NCBI GenBank assembly: GCA_963668185.1
Contig: OY764162.1
Location: forward strand, 1-64,000
Reading direction: 5' to 3'
Source of the DNA: G963668185 sp963668185
Lineage (GTDB): Bacteria; Chloroflexota; Dehalococcoidia; Lucifugimonadales; G963668185
Length of the DNA: 64,000 bases
Part shown: positions 8,072 to 15,943 of the stretch, piece by piece
Numbering within the stretch: position 1 is the stretch's first letter
Layout: every line of letters starts with the position of its first letter
Translations under genes and position numbers: made by a program
The notes under the pieces: generated by a model
What the model saw: the letters and a program-made list of their open reading frames with translations, nothing else
The model's database searches: none
Told to the model about the DNA's origin: nothing

Positions 8072-9073
8072 ATGATCGGCCCGCATCGGGGCTTCCCCCT
8101 TCCCGGCGCCGGGCGCGCTCCGGTCGTCACGTACACGCTGCTGGGCGTCAACAGCCTCGTATGGATCGCGTCGGAGATCGCCGGGGGCGCGAACGACCGC
8201 GGCGCGCTGCTGGACTTCGGCGCGATGTTCGGGCCGCTGATCGCGGACGGCCAGTACTGGCGGCTCTTCACGGCGATCTTCCTGCACATCGGCATCCTGC
8301 ACATGGCGCTGAACAGCCTGGCGCTGTTCATCTTCGGAAGGCTCGTCGAGGGGATCTTCGGCCACACACGGTTCGCGGCGCTGTACATCGTCGCGGGACT
8401 CGGCGGGAGCGCGACCAGCTATCTGTTCAACTCGATCGCTCTGGCGGCGGGGGCCAGCGGCGCAATTTTCGGGGTGCTGGGCGCGCTTACGGCGTTCTTC
8501 TACGTGCAGCGCAACGTCATGGGAGACATGGCCAGGCGCAACCTGATGAGCCTGCTCGTCCTGGCCGGCATAAACCTGGTGTTCGGCCTGCTGTTCCCCG
8601 GCGTAGATAACTGGGCGCACCTCGGCGGCTTCGTGTTCGGGGCCGCGCTCGGCCTGCGGCTCGCTCCACGGTACGAGCCTGTGAAGAACCTATTCGGCGA
8701 GGTGGTAACCTTCAGGGACAGGAACTCTCTGACAAGACAGTTGCCCGTGCTGGCGGCGGCGGCCTTAGTCATCGCAGGGCTCGCGATGCTGGCGACGGTC
8801 ACGCTGCCGGACAACGCGCTGTCCCGCACCTATGCTGCGGACAGGCTGTTCGAACAGGGAGAGTACGGCGAGGCGCTGGACGAGCTTGACGCCGCCCAGA
8901 TGCTCGACCCGCTTGAGCCGCAGGTGTTCTACGTGCGAGGCAAGGTACTGGCCGAGATTGGCGACATCGACAGGGCAAGGCTGAACCTAAGGGTGGCAAT
9001 GCGGAACGGACGCCTGGTCGGGGACCAAGACACGTACGAGAAGGCGCGCGCGCTTCTCGAAGGCGGCGGGTGA
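8072..9073 (+). CDS. rhomboid family intramembrane serine protease with TPR-like tail
   Basis: A 333-residue membrane protein. About six transmembrane segments span residues 18-205. The rhomboid hallmarks are present: LFTAIFLHIGILHMALNSLALFIFG (loop 1 and helix 2), the catalytic Ser in GASGAIFGVLGAL, and the catalytic His in NWAHLGGFVFGAALG. After a seventh hydrophobic stretch near residue 230 a soluble part (about 255-330: AADRLFEQGEYGEALDELDAAQMLDPLEPQVFYVRGKVLAEIGDIDRARLNL) looks like two TPR helices pairs. The natural substrate is unknown. The gene closes the run of plus-strand genes beginning at efp. Confidence 0.93.
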   Translation: MIGPHRGFPLPGAGRAPVVTYTLLGVNSLVWIASEIAGGANDRGALLDFGAMFGPLIADGQYWRLFTAIFLHIGILHMALNSLALFIFGRLVEGIFGHTRFAALYIVAGLGGSATSYLFNSIALAAGASGAIFGVLGALTAFFYVQRNVMGDMARRNLMSLLVLAGINLVFGLLFPGVDNWAHLGGFVFGAALGLRLAPRYEPVKNLFGEVVTFRDRNSLTRQLPVLAAAALVIAGLAMLATVTLPDNALSRTYAADRLFEQGEYGEALDELDAAQMLDPLEPQVFYVRGKVLAEIGDIDRARLNLRVAMRNGRLVGDQDTYEKARALLEGGG

Positions 9074-9430
9074 GAATGGGAACCGAGATGATACCCACTT
9101 ACAAACATATCATTGAGGATGTAAGACGCCGGACAGGACGAACGGTCAAGACCTGCTGGGTTGCTGTAAGTGTTCAGAGTTGGGGAGCGGAGACCCCACC
9201 CGCCCCGACCTCTGGATACCGGCCTTCGCCGGTATGACGGCATAGTGAGGCTACTGTCCCACGAAATCTGAACAGTTACGGGTCGCTGAGGTGAAGCGTG
9301 AGATGGGTCTAACGACGAGGGCCGCTTGGAATCGTGGAATGGGTGTCGGATCTCAGCCTTGCCCTGCGTATCTCAAAGAAGAGATCCGACGAGCATTGCG
9401 CTCAAGTCAGGGCAGCGTAAGTGGCAATCC
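9074..9430. other. intergenic region between the rhomboid and formyltransferase genes
   Basis: This 357-bp gap holds MITE copy 3 (9166-9279). The rest shows no convincing gene or RNA. The formyltransferase frame stays open upstream of 9431 to about 9326, but that part has no recognisable domain, and an ATG at 9431 begins the conserved region. Confidence 0.6.
9166..9279. mobile_element. MITE-like element, copy 3 (114 bp)
   Basis: Ends and core are as in the copies at 313 and 3440, with a few single-base differences. Flanks are GGGTTGCT (9158-9165) and GGGTCGCT (9280-9287), an 8-bp duplication with one change. Confidence 0.88.
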
Positions 9431-10234
9431 ATGCTGAGCATAGGCTGGTTCACGACGGGACGCGGGCCGGGCTCGCGCGGCTTCTTCACCACGGTGCAGG
9501 AAGCGATCGACGACGGCAGTCTCGACGCCCGGTTCGAGTTCGTGTTCGTGAACCGGGAGCGCGGCGAGGCGGAGGGCAGCGACGGCTTCATAGACCTTGT
9601 GCGAAGCCATAGCATCCACTTGGCAACGCTGTCGTCGCGCAGGTTCAGGCGTGAGCACGGCGGCGGGCCGTTCGCGCGGCACCGTCTGCCGTACCACCGT
9701 CGGGCCATGGAGATGTTGAGTACTTATGAGCCGGACGTCTGCGTGATGGCCGGGTATCTGCTGTTTTCCGGCACGGAGATAGTCGAACGCTGGCCCACAA
9801 TCAACCTACATCCGGCCGCGCCCTGGGGCCCGGCGGGCATGTGGCAGGACGTGATCTGGGACGCCATCGAACGGCATGCAACGGAGTCCGGCGTGCGCGT
9901 GCACGTCGCCACTGGCGAGTTGGACGCCGGCCCGCTGGTGTCCTACTGCACTTACCCGGTTCGCGGCCCTGAGTTCGACCCGCACTGGCGGGACGCCGCA
10001 AGCAGGCCCGTCGAAGAACTGCAGGCCGAGGGAGAGGACAACGCGCTCTTCAGCGCGATACGACGCGAGGGGCTGCGGCGCGAGCGGCCATTGCTGGTGG
10101 AGACGCTTCGGGCGCTGGCGGACGGGCGCAGGGTCGTGAGGTGCGGAAGCGTCGAGGCGCCGGACGGCGGCCCCGCCGAACCGCTGTGCCTGAACGACGC
10201 GGTCGAGGCGGCGCTGGGGCCGCCTGGACAGTAA
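9431..10234 (+). CDS. PurN-like formyltransferase family protein, 3' end replaced by a MITE
   Basis: A 267-residue protein. The start MLSIGWFTTGRGPGSRGFF and the segment PTINLHPAAPWGPAGMWQDVIWD with an HPA motif resemble the glycinamide ribonucleotide/methionyl formyltransferase fold; VHVATGELDAGPLVSY is the conserved strand with the Asp. The catalytic role is plausible but the substrate is unknown. The last sense codon ends on the first G of the MITE, and the TAA stop is made by the element's own GTAA end. The original C-terminus may therefore have been cut off or altered. ATG 9431 is chosen because the upstream 35 codons carry no domain. Confidence 0.75.
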   Translation: MLSIGWFTTGRGPGSRGFFTTVQEAIDDGSLDARFEFVFVNRERGEAEGSDGFIDLVRSHSIHLATLSSRRFRREHGGGPFARHRLPYHRRAMEMLSTYEPDVCVMAGYLLFSGTEIVERWPTINLHPAAPWGPAGMWQDVIWDAIERHATESGVRVHVATGELDAGPLVSYCTYPVRGPEFDPHWRDAASRPVEELQAEGEDNALFSAIRREGLRRERPLLVETLRALADGRRVVRCGSVEAPDGGPAEPLCLNDAVEAALGPPGQ

Positions 10235-10342
10235 GTGTTCAGAGTTGATGTGACGGCCCGGCAATCGCCGCTATTACCCCATCTCAATCTTCCCCAGCAG
10301 ACTGGGGAAGAGGCCAGAGGAGTACGAAGTCTGAACAGTTAC
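10231..10342. mobile_element. MITE-like element, copy 4 (112 bp, different core)
   Basis: It has the same GTAAGTGTTCAGA and TCTGAACAGTTAC ends, but the inside differs from the other three copies and includes the dispersed palindrome TTCCCCAG-CAGA-CTGGGGAA at 10290-10309. Flanks are CCTGGACA (10223-10230) and CCTCGACA (10343-10350), an 8-bp duplication with one mismatch. It provides the stop codon of the formyltransferase-like gene. Confidence 0.87.
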
Positions 10343-10566
10343 CCTCGACAAGAGTTTCTTGACAGGCCTTATTGAACCTGCAAGACTCTGCTATCCCGTA
10401 ATACACGCAGGAAGAAACGAACGAGCATTATTGAGATTCAGTGTCATAAGTAGTTATGACAGCTTCCGTATCTCGCCTGGCGCGATAGCAGCAAAGTCCT
10501 TACTCAACGAAGAGAAGAGGAAGACTCGGCCATTGTCAAAGCAACTTAGCCGAGGAGGTGACCGAA
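10343..10566 (+). promoter_or_regulatory. leader of the sodC-like gene with a perfect 20-bp palindrome
   Basis: A TTGACA hexamer is at 10359-10364, but the -10 candidate 17 bp further on is poor. At 10442-10461 lies the perfect inverted repeat TGTCATAA-GTAG-TTATGACA, a size and symmetry typical of a dimeric repressor operator; the regulator is unknown. The AT-richer sequence here differs from the surroundings. A strong GAGGAGG ribosome site (10552-10558) precedes the ATG at 10567 by eight bases. Confidence 0.55.
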
Positions 10567-11148
10567 ATGACCTGGCGACAGTATCTGGCTATTCTCCTGG
10601 CGCCCATAGTGGTCATAGTAATCGTCGGCGTACTTCTGCTGAACGCATGGTTCGATCGAGAGGCCCAGCCTACGGTAGGTCTGGCGGCCGCGGCCACGCT
10701 GGAATCGCCGCACGGCGACTCCATGGGAACGGTTACTTTCCGGCAGGCGGCCACCGGAGTCCTGGTCATGGCCGAAGTGAGTGGACTAGCCCCGGGCGGG
10801 CACGCCTTTATCATTCACGAGGTCGGCGCATGCACGCCGGATTTCGGCGCAGCGGGCGATCATTTCAACCCTGAAGACGCGGAGCACGGGTTCATCCATC
10901 CGACCTGGAGGCGCGGCGAATCGACAGGAGGGCACGGCGGCGACCTGCCCAACATCTACGCCGCCTCCGACGGTCATGCCCGCGCCGATTTCTTTACCGT
11001 TGGCATCACCCTGGACAGCGGCCCCCGCCATTCCGTCTTCGACGCCGACGGCTCCGCCATCGTTGTGCATGAAAGGCCTGACGCCTATGGCGAAGAGGAG
11101 TCGGACACCGGCGCCCGGCTAGCCTGCGGCGTCATCAAGCGCAACTAG
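10567..11148 (+). CDS. membrane-anchored SodC-like (Cu/Zn superoxide dismutase family) protein
   Basis: A 193-residue protein with an N-terminal transmembrane anchor (about residues 6-28) and a Cu/Zn-SOD domain outside the membrane. Most metal ligands are recognisable: His84, the bridging His99 (AGDHFNP), zinc ligands His107, His123 and Asp126 (GGHGGDLPN), and the late copper ligand His168 (IVVHERPD). Cys89 and Cys187 can form the family disulfide. The copper ligand that is His in the F-H-V-H motif is Ile82 here (HAFIIHE). This makes normal dismutase activity doubtful. An ATG at 10567 fits the GAGGAGG site better than the GTG at 10558. Confidence 0.85.
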   Translation: MTWRQYLAILLAPIVVIVIVGVLLLNAWFDREAQPTVGLAAAATLESPHGDSMGTVTFRQAATGVLVMAEVSGLAPGGHAFIIHEVGACTPDFGAAGDHFNPEDAEHGFIHPTWRRGESTGGHGGDLPNIYAASDGHARADFFTVGITLDSGPRHSVFDADGSAIVVHERPDAYGEEESDTGARLACGVIKRN

Positions 11149-11168
11149 GAATCGTACGCAGCCCTTCG

Positions 11169-12473
11169 TCAGGCCGACTTCTGCCTCAGAGTCGGCGCGG
11201 GCATCGGGACGGTCTCGCCCTCATCGCTGGCGAGTTGGACTTCGCCCGTGCCGAGGATCGCGTCTTCGTCCACCACGCAGCCGGTCACGGATGAGAGGCT
11301 TGGCAGCTCGTACATCACGTCCAGCAGCGTCCGCTCCAGGATGGTGCGCAGGCCCCTCGCGCCGATGTTGTGCTTGAGCGCCTCCTCGGCGGTGGCCTCC
11401 AGGGCTTCCTGCGTGAACTCGAGCTCGATGTCGTCCATCCTGAACAGGGACTGGTACTGTCGGACCAGCGCGTTCTTCGGCTCCACGAGTACGCGCACAA
11501 GGTCTTCCTTGTCGAGGCTGGCGAGGCTTACCACCACGGGAAGGCGGCCAACGAACTCCGGGATGAACCCGTAGCCGAGCAGGTCGTCGGCGGACACGCT
11601 CTCGAACAGCTTCTCCCTCTGCCGCTGCTGCTCCTCCGCCGCGCCGCGCTGCTGGAAGCCAAGCTGGAACGAGTCCTTGTTGACTCGCCTTTCGATGATG
11701 TCGGCCAGGCCCTCGAAGGCCCCGCCGCACATGAACAGTATGTTGTCCGTACGTATCTGCATGAACTCCTGGTGCGGGTGCTTGCGTCCGCCCTGGGGCG
11801 GCACGTTCGCTATGCAGCCCTCAACTATCTTTAGCAGCGACTGCTGCACACCCTCGCCGGACACGTCCCTGGTGATGGACGGGTTCGGGCTCTTGCGGGC
11901 GATCTTGTCGATCTCGTCGATGTAGATGATGCCCTGCTCGGCCTTTGCGATGTCGCCGTCCGCCGCTTGGATGAGGCGCAGGAGGATGTTCTCGACGTCC
12001 TCGCCCACGTATCCGGCCTCGGTGAGGGACGTCGCGTCGGCGATGGCGAACGGGACGTCGAGCGTTCGCGCCAGCGTCTCGGCCAGCATCGTCTTGCCGC
12101 AGCCCGCGGGGCCCAGCATGAGCACGTTGGACTTCTGCAACTCAACGTCGTCCTCGTCCAGCGCCTGCGACCGCAGCCGCTTGTAGTGGTTGTACACGGC
12201 CACGCTGAGCACCTTCTTGGCGCGCTCCTGGCCGACGACGTACTCGTCGAGCTTCTGGTAGAGCTTCTTTGGGTTGAGCCCGCCGGCCAGCGGGCCTTCG
12301 ACCCTGGGCTGCGGGGCCGCCGCCTCTTCCGCGACCATCTGGTCGCAGAGGACCACGCACTCGTCGCAGATGAACGCGCGGTCCACGCCTGCGATCAGGC
12401 GCTTGACCTGCGACTGCGTCTTGCCGCAGAACGAGCAGCGGTACTTCGATGGGCCGCTCGCGGCGCGGGTCAT
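11169..12473 (-). CDS. clpX: ATP-dependent Clp protease ATP-binding subunit ClpX
   Basis: AAA+ unfoldase that feeds proteins to ClpP. The 434 residues begin with the C4 zinc-binding domain (CSFCGK...CDECVVLC). The AAA module has Walker A LGPAGCGKT, Walker B GIIYIDEIDKIARK, the pore loop and arginine finger region (SGEGVQQSLLKIVEG) and sensor 2 (GARGLR). The ClpP-contacting loop is present as DSFQLGF. It lies 109 bases downstream of clpP on the same strand and completes tig-clpP-clpX. The gene converges on the sodC-like gene with a 20-base gap. Confidence 0.98.
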   Translation of the reverse strand: MTRAASGPSKYRCSFCGKTQSQVKRLIAGVDRAFICDECVVLCDQMVAEEAAAPQPRVEGPLAGGLNPKKLYQKLDEYVVGQERAKKVLSVAVYNHYKRLRSQALDEDDVELQKSNVLMLGPAGCGKTMLAETLARTLDVPFAIADATSLTEAGYVGEDVENILLRLIQAADGDIAKAEQGIIYIDEIDKIARKSPNPSITRDVSGEGVQQSLLKIVEGCIANVPPQGGRKHPHQEFMQIRTDNILFMCGGAFEGLADIIERRVNKDSFQLGFQQRGAAEEQQRQREKLFESVSADDLLGYGFIPEFVGRLPVVVSLASLDKEDLVRVLVEPKNALVRQYQSLFRMDDIELEFTQEALEATAEEALKHNIGARGLRTILERTLLDVMYELPSLSSVTGCVVDEDAILGTGEVQLASDEGETVPMPAPTLRQKSA

Positions 12474-12582
12474 GACGCCCGGCCCCTAGATCCCTGCCGG
12501 TAGTCCATACAGGTACATACGCTGATTCCCCGCACTGTTGCCCCCTTCAAACTAAGGCGATGGAGCCGCTACAGGCGGCGCG

Positions 12583-13209
12583 CTATGCCGGTCCGCGTCC
12601 GTTGTTCGACTGGCCCGTGAGCACCTCGTCGATCAGGCCGTACTCCTGCGCCTGCTCGGCGGTGAGATAGTAGTCCCGGTCCGTGTCCCGGGCGATCCGG
12701 TCGTAAGGCTGGCCCGAGTGGAACGACAAGATTTCGCGCATCTTGTCCTGCAAGCGAAGGATCTCCCTGGCCGCTATCTCGATGTCGGACGCCTGTCCCT
12801 GCGCGCCCGATATCGGCTGGTGCATGTGCACCGTGGAGTTGGGCAGGGCGAACCGCTTGCCCTTGGCGCCTGCGCAGAGCAGCACGGTGGCCATGCTGGC
12901 CGCCATGCCGACGCAGATGGTGGACACGTCCGGCCTGATGAGCTGCATCGTGTCGTAGATGGCCAGCCCCGAGGAGATGACGCCCCCGGGGGAGTTGACG
13001 TACAGGTTGATGTCTCGCTCCGGGTCCTCGCGGTCGAGGTACAGGAGTTGCGCGATAATCGCGTTCGAGACCTGGTCGTTGATCGAGGTCCCCAGGAACA
13101 CGATGCGCTCCTTGAGCAGCAGCGAGTAGATATCGAACGCGCGGTCGCCCTGCGCGCTCTTCTCCACCACCATGGGGATGATGCCTTGCGGTCTGTCAAT
13201 CATTGGCAT
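12583..13209 (-). CDS. clpP: ATP-dependent Clp protease proteolytic subunit
   Basis: Barrel-forming serine protease. The 208 residues carry the full triad: Ser105 in GMAASMATVLL, His130 in NSTVHMHQP, and Asp near 175 in RDTDRDYYLT. Its start region overlaps the end of tig by 14 bases if ATG 13209 is used; the second ATG (13203) is an alternative that starts MIDRPQG. Transcription from the tig promoter is likely. Confidence 0.98.
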   Translation of the reverse strand: MPMIDRPQGIIPMVVEKSAQGDRAFDIYSLLLKERIVFLGTSINDQVSNAIIAQLLYLDREDPERDINLYVNSPGGVISSGLAIYDTMQLIRPDVSTICVGMAASMATVLLCAGAKGKRFALPNSTVHMHQPISGAQGQASDIEIAAREILRLQDKMREILSFHSGQPYDRIARDTDRDYYLTAEQAQEYGLIDEVLTGQSNNGRGPA

Positions 13210-14560
13210 TGCCTTCCGTTTCTTCCGATTCTGCGTTTTCGTCGTCTTCTTCGCCGGGGCCGCCGGCGGGCGGCTCGAACGTCACCAGTTCGAGCAGCCG
13301 GTCCACGGCCTTTTCGTTCCTGATGCCGCGGCTGATGTTCTCCCTGCTCCCGGCGGAGTTCAACTGCCGCCTTTCGCGGTTCGAGACCTTGCGGCCCGCG
13401 GTGGAAATGATGGTCTCCAGCCGTTCGTCGATCTCCGTTTCGGACACCTCTATCTCTTCGGTCTCGGCGAGCTTCTCGATCACGAAGCCGCTTCGGAGTT
13501 CGTTCGTCGCCCGTTCGCTTAGCTGGTCCTCCATCTCCTCCGCGGTGCTCCCCTGGATGGCGAGGAAGTTGTCCAGGGTCATGCCCATCCTTTCGAGCGA
13601 CTCGTCCATCTCCCGCCGCAGATGGTCCACCCGGTGCTCGGCCAGCATCGGCGCCAGCGTTACGGCGGCGCCGTCCACCAGCGCCTCGACTGCCGCGCTC
13701 CTTCTGCGCCTGTCCTCCACCTCTTCGGCAACGCGCTTCAGGCCGTCCTCAATCTCCTGCTTCAGCGCCTCCAGAGAGTCGTACCCTTCGCCGACGCCGG
13801 AGGCGAAATCGTCGTCCAGGTCCGGCAGTATCTTGTTCTTGACGCCGGTGACGGCGACTTCGAACTTCGCAGTGGAGCCGGCCAGGTCCTCGCTTCCGAA
13901 CCTTCCCTCCCCGAGCTCAAGCTCGAACTCCCTGGATTCGTCCTCCTTCAGCCCGGTCAGTTGCTCGAACAGGCCGGGGAAGCGCGGGTCCTCGTTGTCG
14001 GCGTCCAGAACGATGTTTGCGCCCTGCTGGTCCAAAAAGGCAGATTCGCCGGAAGTTGCCTTGAGGTCCGCCGTGACCATGTCGCCCGGCTCCGATTCCC
14101 TCTCCACCGGCTCCCAGATGGCCATGCTCTCGCGCATTCTCGCGATCTCGGCGTCAACGTCCTCAGACGTTACCTGCTTCAGTTCGGACTCCAGCGTGAG
14201 CGACGCGTAGCCGCCGAGGTCCACGTCCGGTTTGAGCGCGACCGTGGCCGTGAACGACACCGGGTCGAAGCCGGTCAGGTCGTAGCTGGGAGCGCCGGTT
14301 ACGTCGAGTTCCTGCGCGGTAACGGCGCGGTCCGTCGCGTCCGGGAGCATGTAGTCCAGCGCCTCGGAGAGGAGGCCTTCCCGCCCGACCATGCCCTCCA
14401 CGATGTTGCGGGGGGCCTTGCCCTTCCTGAAGCCAGGGATCCTGAGCCTGTTGACTACTCTGCGGTATCCGCGCTCCAGGTAATCGTCCAGATCGTCCTC
14501 TTCAAGCTCGATGTTGAGGACGGCCTGGTTGTCCACCACCTCGCCTTGGGTGACTTTCAT
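13196..14560 (-). CDS. tig: trigger factor
   Basis: Ribosome-associated chaperone and peptidyl-prolyl isomerase. The 454 residues contain the ribosome-docking signature GFRKGKAP near residues 43-50, a FKBP-like domain around 150-240, and a long helical C-terminal domain (about 270-430) with an acidic tail. A TATAAT -10 hexamer lies on the minus strand at 14604-14599, giving a leader of about 30 bases. The gene heads the tig-clpP-clpX cluster. Confidence 0.96.
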   Translation of the reverse strand: MKVTQGEVVDNQAVLNIELEEDDLDDYLERGYRRVVNRLRIPGFRKGKAPRNIVEGMVGREGLLSEALDYMLPDATDRAVTAQELDVTGAPSYDLTGFDPVSFTATVALKPDVDLGGYASLTLESELKQVTSEDVDAEIARMRESMAIWEPVERESEPGDMVTADLKATSGESAFLDQQGANIVLDADNEDPRFPGLFEQLTGLKEDESREFELELGEGRFGSEDLAGSTAKFEVAVTGVKNKILPDLDDDFASGVGEGYDSLEALKQEIEDGLKRVAEEVEDRRRRSAAVEALVDGAAVTLAPMLAEHRVDHLRREMDESLERMGMTLDNFLAIQGSTAEEMEDQLSERATNELRSGFVIEKLAETEEIEVSETEIDERLETIISTAGRKVSNRERRQLNSAGSRENISRGIRNEKAVDRLLELVTFEPPAGGPGEEDDENAESEETEGNAND

Positions 14561-14598
14561 TCGCGTGGCCCTCGGTGCGCTCGAACGATCATGCCCAG

Positions 14599-14604
14599 AT
14601 TATA
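14599..14604 (-). promoter_or_regulatory. -10 hexamer of the tig promoter
   Basis: Reads TATAAT on the minus strand, about 40 bases upstream of the tig start. No good -35 is seen at 16-18 bp. It lies just after the hairpin that ends the DAHP synthase transcript. Confidence 0.5.
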
Positions 14605-14614
14605 ACAAAGCAGA

Positions 14615-14643
14615 GGCCCGCCACTCCTGCCCCATGGCGGGCC
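14615..14643 (-). terminator. terminator-type hairpin after the DAHP synthase gene
   Basis: Arms GGCCCGCCA and TGGCGGGCC (9 bp, perfect) enclose an 11-base loop, followed on the minus strand by a T-rich stretch (TCTGCTTTGTT). It is 20 bases beyond the stop of the DAHP synthase gene and separates it from tig. Confidence 0.65.
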
Positions 14644-14663
14644 AGTTATCGTCCAGTTTCGCG

Positions 14664-15737
14664 CTAAGCTGAGCTTCCCAGGCGGTCGTAGGCCCGGTTG
14701 AAGAGTTCCACGGTCTCATCCCAGCCGATGCAAGGGTCTGTGATGGAAACGCCGTAATCGAGGCCTTCCGCGCCACCGTTCAGCTTCTGGCTGCCGGGGT
14801 TGATGTTGCTCTCCAACATGCAGCCGATCAGGCCGCGGTTTCCGGCGGCGCGCTGCTCCAGGACGTCGATGAACGCGGTCCGCATCTTCGTGTGGTCCTT
14901 CGCGCAGTTCGCGTGGCTGCAGTCCACCAGCACTCTTGGCGGCAGGCCCGCCGCATCCAGCATCTGTTGAGTGTTCTTCACAGACGCCTCGTCGAAGTTG
15001 GTGCCCCTGCTGCCGCCGCGCAGCACGGTGTGCGTGTACGCGTTGCCCTTGGTCTGGACCGCCGACGCCCGCCCGTCCATGTCGATGCCGAGGAAGCCGT
15101 GCGTGGCCTGCGCGGCGACGACCGCATCCACGGCAAGTTGCACGCTGCCGCCCGTGCCGTTCTTGAACCCCACGGGCATGCTGAGGCCGCTCGCCATCTG
15201 CCGGTGCGTCTGGCTCTCCGCCGTCCTCGCGCCGATGGCGGCCCAGGACACGAGGTCAGCCGTGAACTGCGGGACGATCGGGTCCAGGAACTCTGTGGCC
15301 GCGAAGATGCCCATCCGGTTCACTTCCAGGAGCAGCGAGCGCGCCCTGCGGAGTCCGGTCGTGATGTCGAACCTGCCGTCCAGGTGCGGGTCGTATATCG
15401 CGCCCTTCCAGCCGACGGTCGTGCGGGGCTTCTCGAAGTACACTCGCATCACGGTCATGATGCGGTCGGAGACCTGGGCGGCCAGTGCGCCCAGCTTGCC
15501 GGCGTAATCGAGAGCCGCCCCGTAGTCGTGTATCGAGCACGGGCCGGCGATGATGACGAAGCGGTCGTCCGCGCCGTCCAGCACGTCCTGGATGCCCTTC
15601 CTGCCGAGCAGGACCGTCTCCTCGGCCCGGGAGTCCAGGGGAAGCTCCGAGAGAAGCTCCGCCGGCGGCATCAGCGGCTCGTTCACGATCACGTTGACGT
15701 CTCGTACCTGTTGCTTTCTTTCCACTTGCAGCGACAT
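14664..15737 (-). CDS. 3-deoxy-7-phosphoheptulonate (DAHP) synthase, class I
   Basis: Condenses phosphoenolpyruvate and erythrose 4-phosphate, the first step of aromatic amino acid synthesis. The 357 residues match the AroF/G/H type: AGPCSIHDYGAALDYA with the metal Cys, FEKPRTTVGWKG, PVGFKNGTGG, DCSHANCAKDH with the metal His, and MLESNINPGSQ and SITDPCIGWDET with the metal Glu and Asp. A GGAGG ribosome site (15745-15749) supports the start. A terminator-type hairpin sits directly before that site, implying control by attenuation. Which end product inhibits the enzyme cannot be told from sequence. Confidence 0.96.
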   Translation of the reverse strand: MSLQVERKQQVRDVNVIVNEPLMPPAELLSELPLDSRAEETVLLGRKGIQDVLDGADDRFVIIAGPCSIHDYGAALDYAGKLGALAAQVSDRIMTVMRVYFEKPRTTVGWKGAIYDPHLDGRFDITTGLRRARSLLLEVNRMGIFAATEFLDPIVPQFTADLVSWAAIGARTAESQTHRQMASGLSMPVGFKNGTGGSVQLAVDAVVAAQATHGFLGIDMDGRASAVQTKGNAYTHTVLRGGSRGTNFDEASVKNTQQMLDAAGLPPRVLVDCSHANCAKDHTKMRTAFIDVLEQRAAGNRGLIGCMLESNINPGSQKLNGGAEGLDYGVSITDPCIGWDETVELFNRAYDRLGSSA

Positions 15738-15753
15738 TTCGGTTCCTCCAAAG

Positions 15754-15844
15754 AAAAAACCCCAACCGCCTCCGGTTGGGGTCCTGTGCCTGGTCTTATG
15801 TGTTCCTTTGTTCTATCTGTTCACACGCACACGGACGCAACCGG
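15754..15844 (-). promoter_or_regulatory. attenuator-like leader of the DAHP synthase gene
   Basis: Read on the minus strand, ACCCCAACCG-GAGG-CGGTTGGGGT (15782-15759) forms a perfect 10-bp stem followed by six T (15759-15754), an intrinsic terminator placed just before the GGAGG ribosome site. Upstream, CCGGTTG (15844-15838) can pair with CAACCGG of the terminator's first arm, which would give a competing antiterminator. I see no clear leader peptide rich in Trp, Tyr or Phe codons. Confidence 0.7.
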
Positions 15845-15943
15845 CGGCTCTGGGGCCGCTAAAGTAAGTGTACCAATAGCCCGCGCGATTCAGGTTCATG
15901 GGGCAAACACCTTAACGGCATACTTTCGGCCCAGTCAAGGTTT

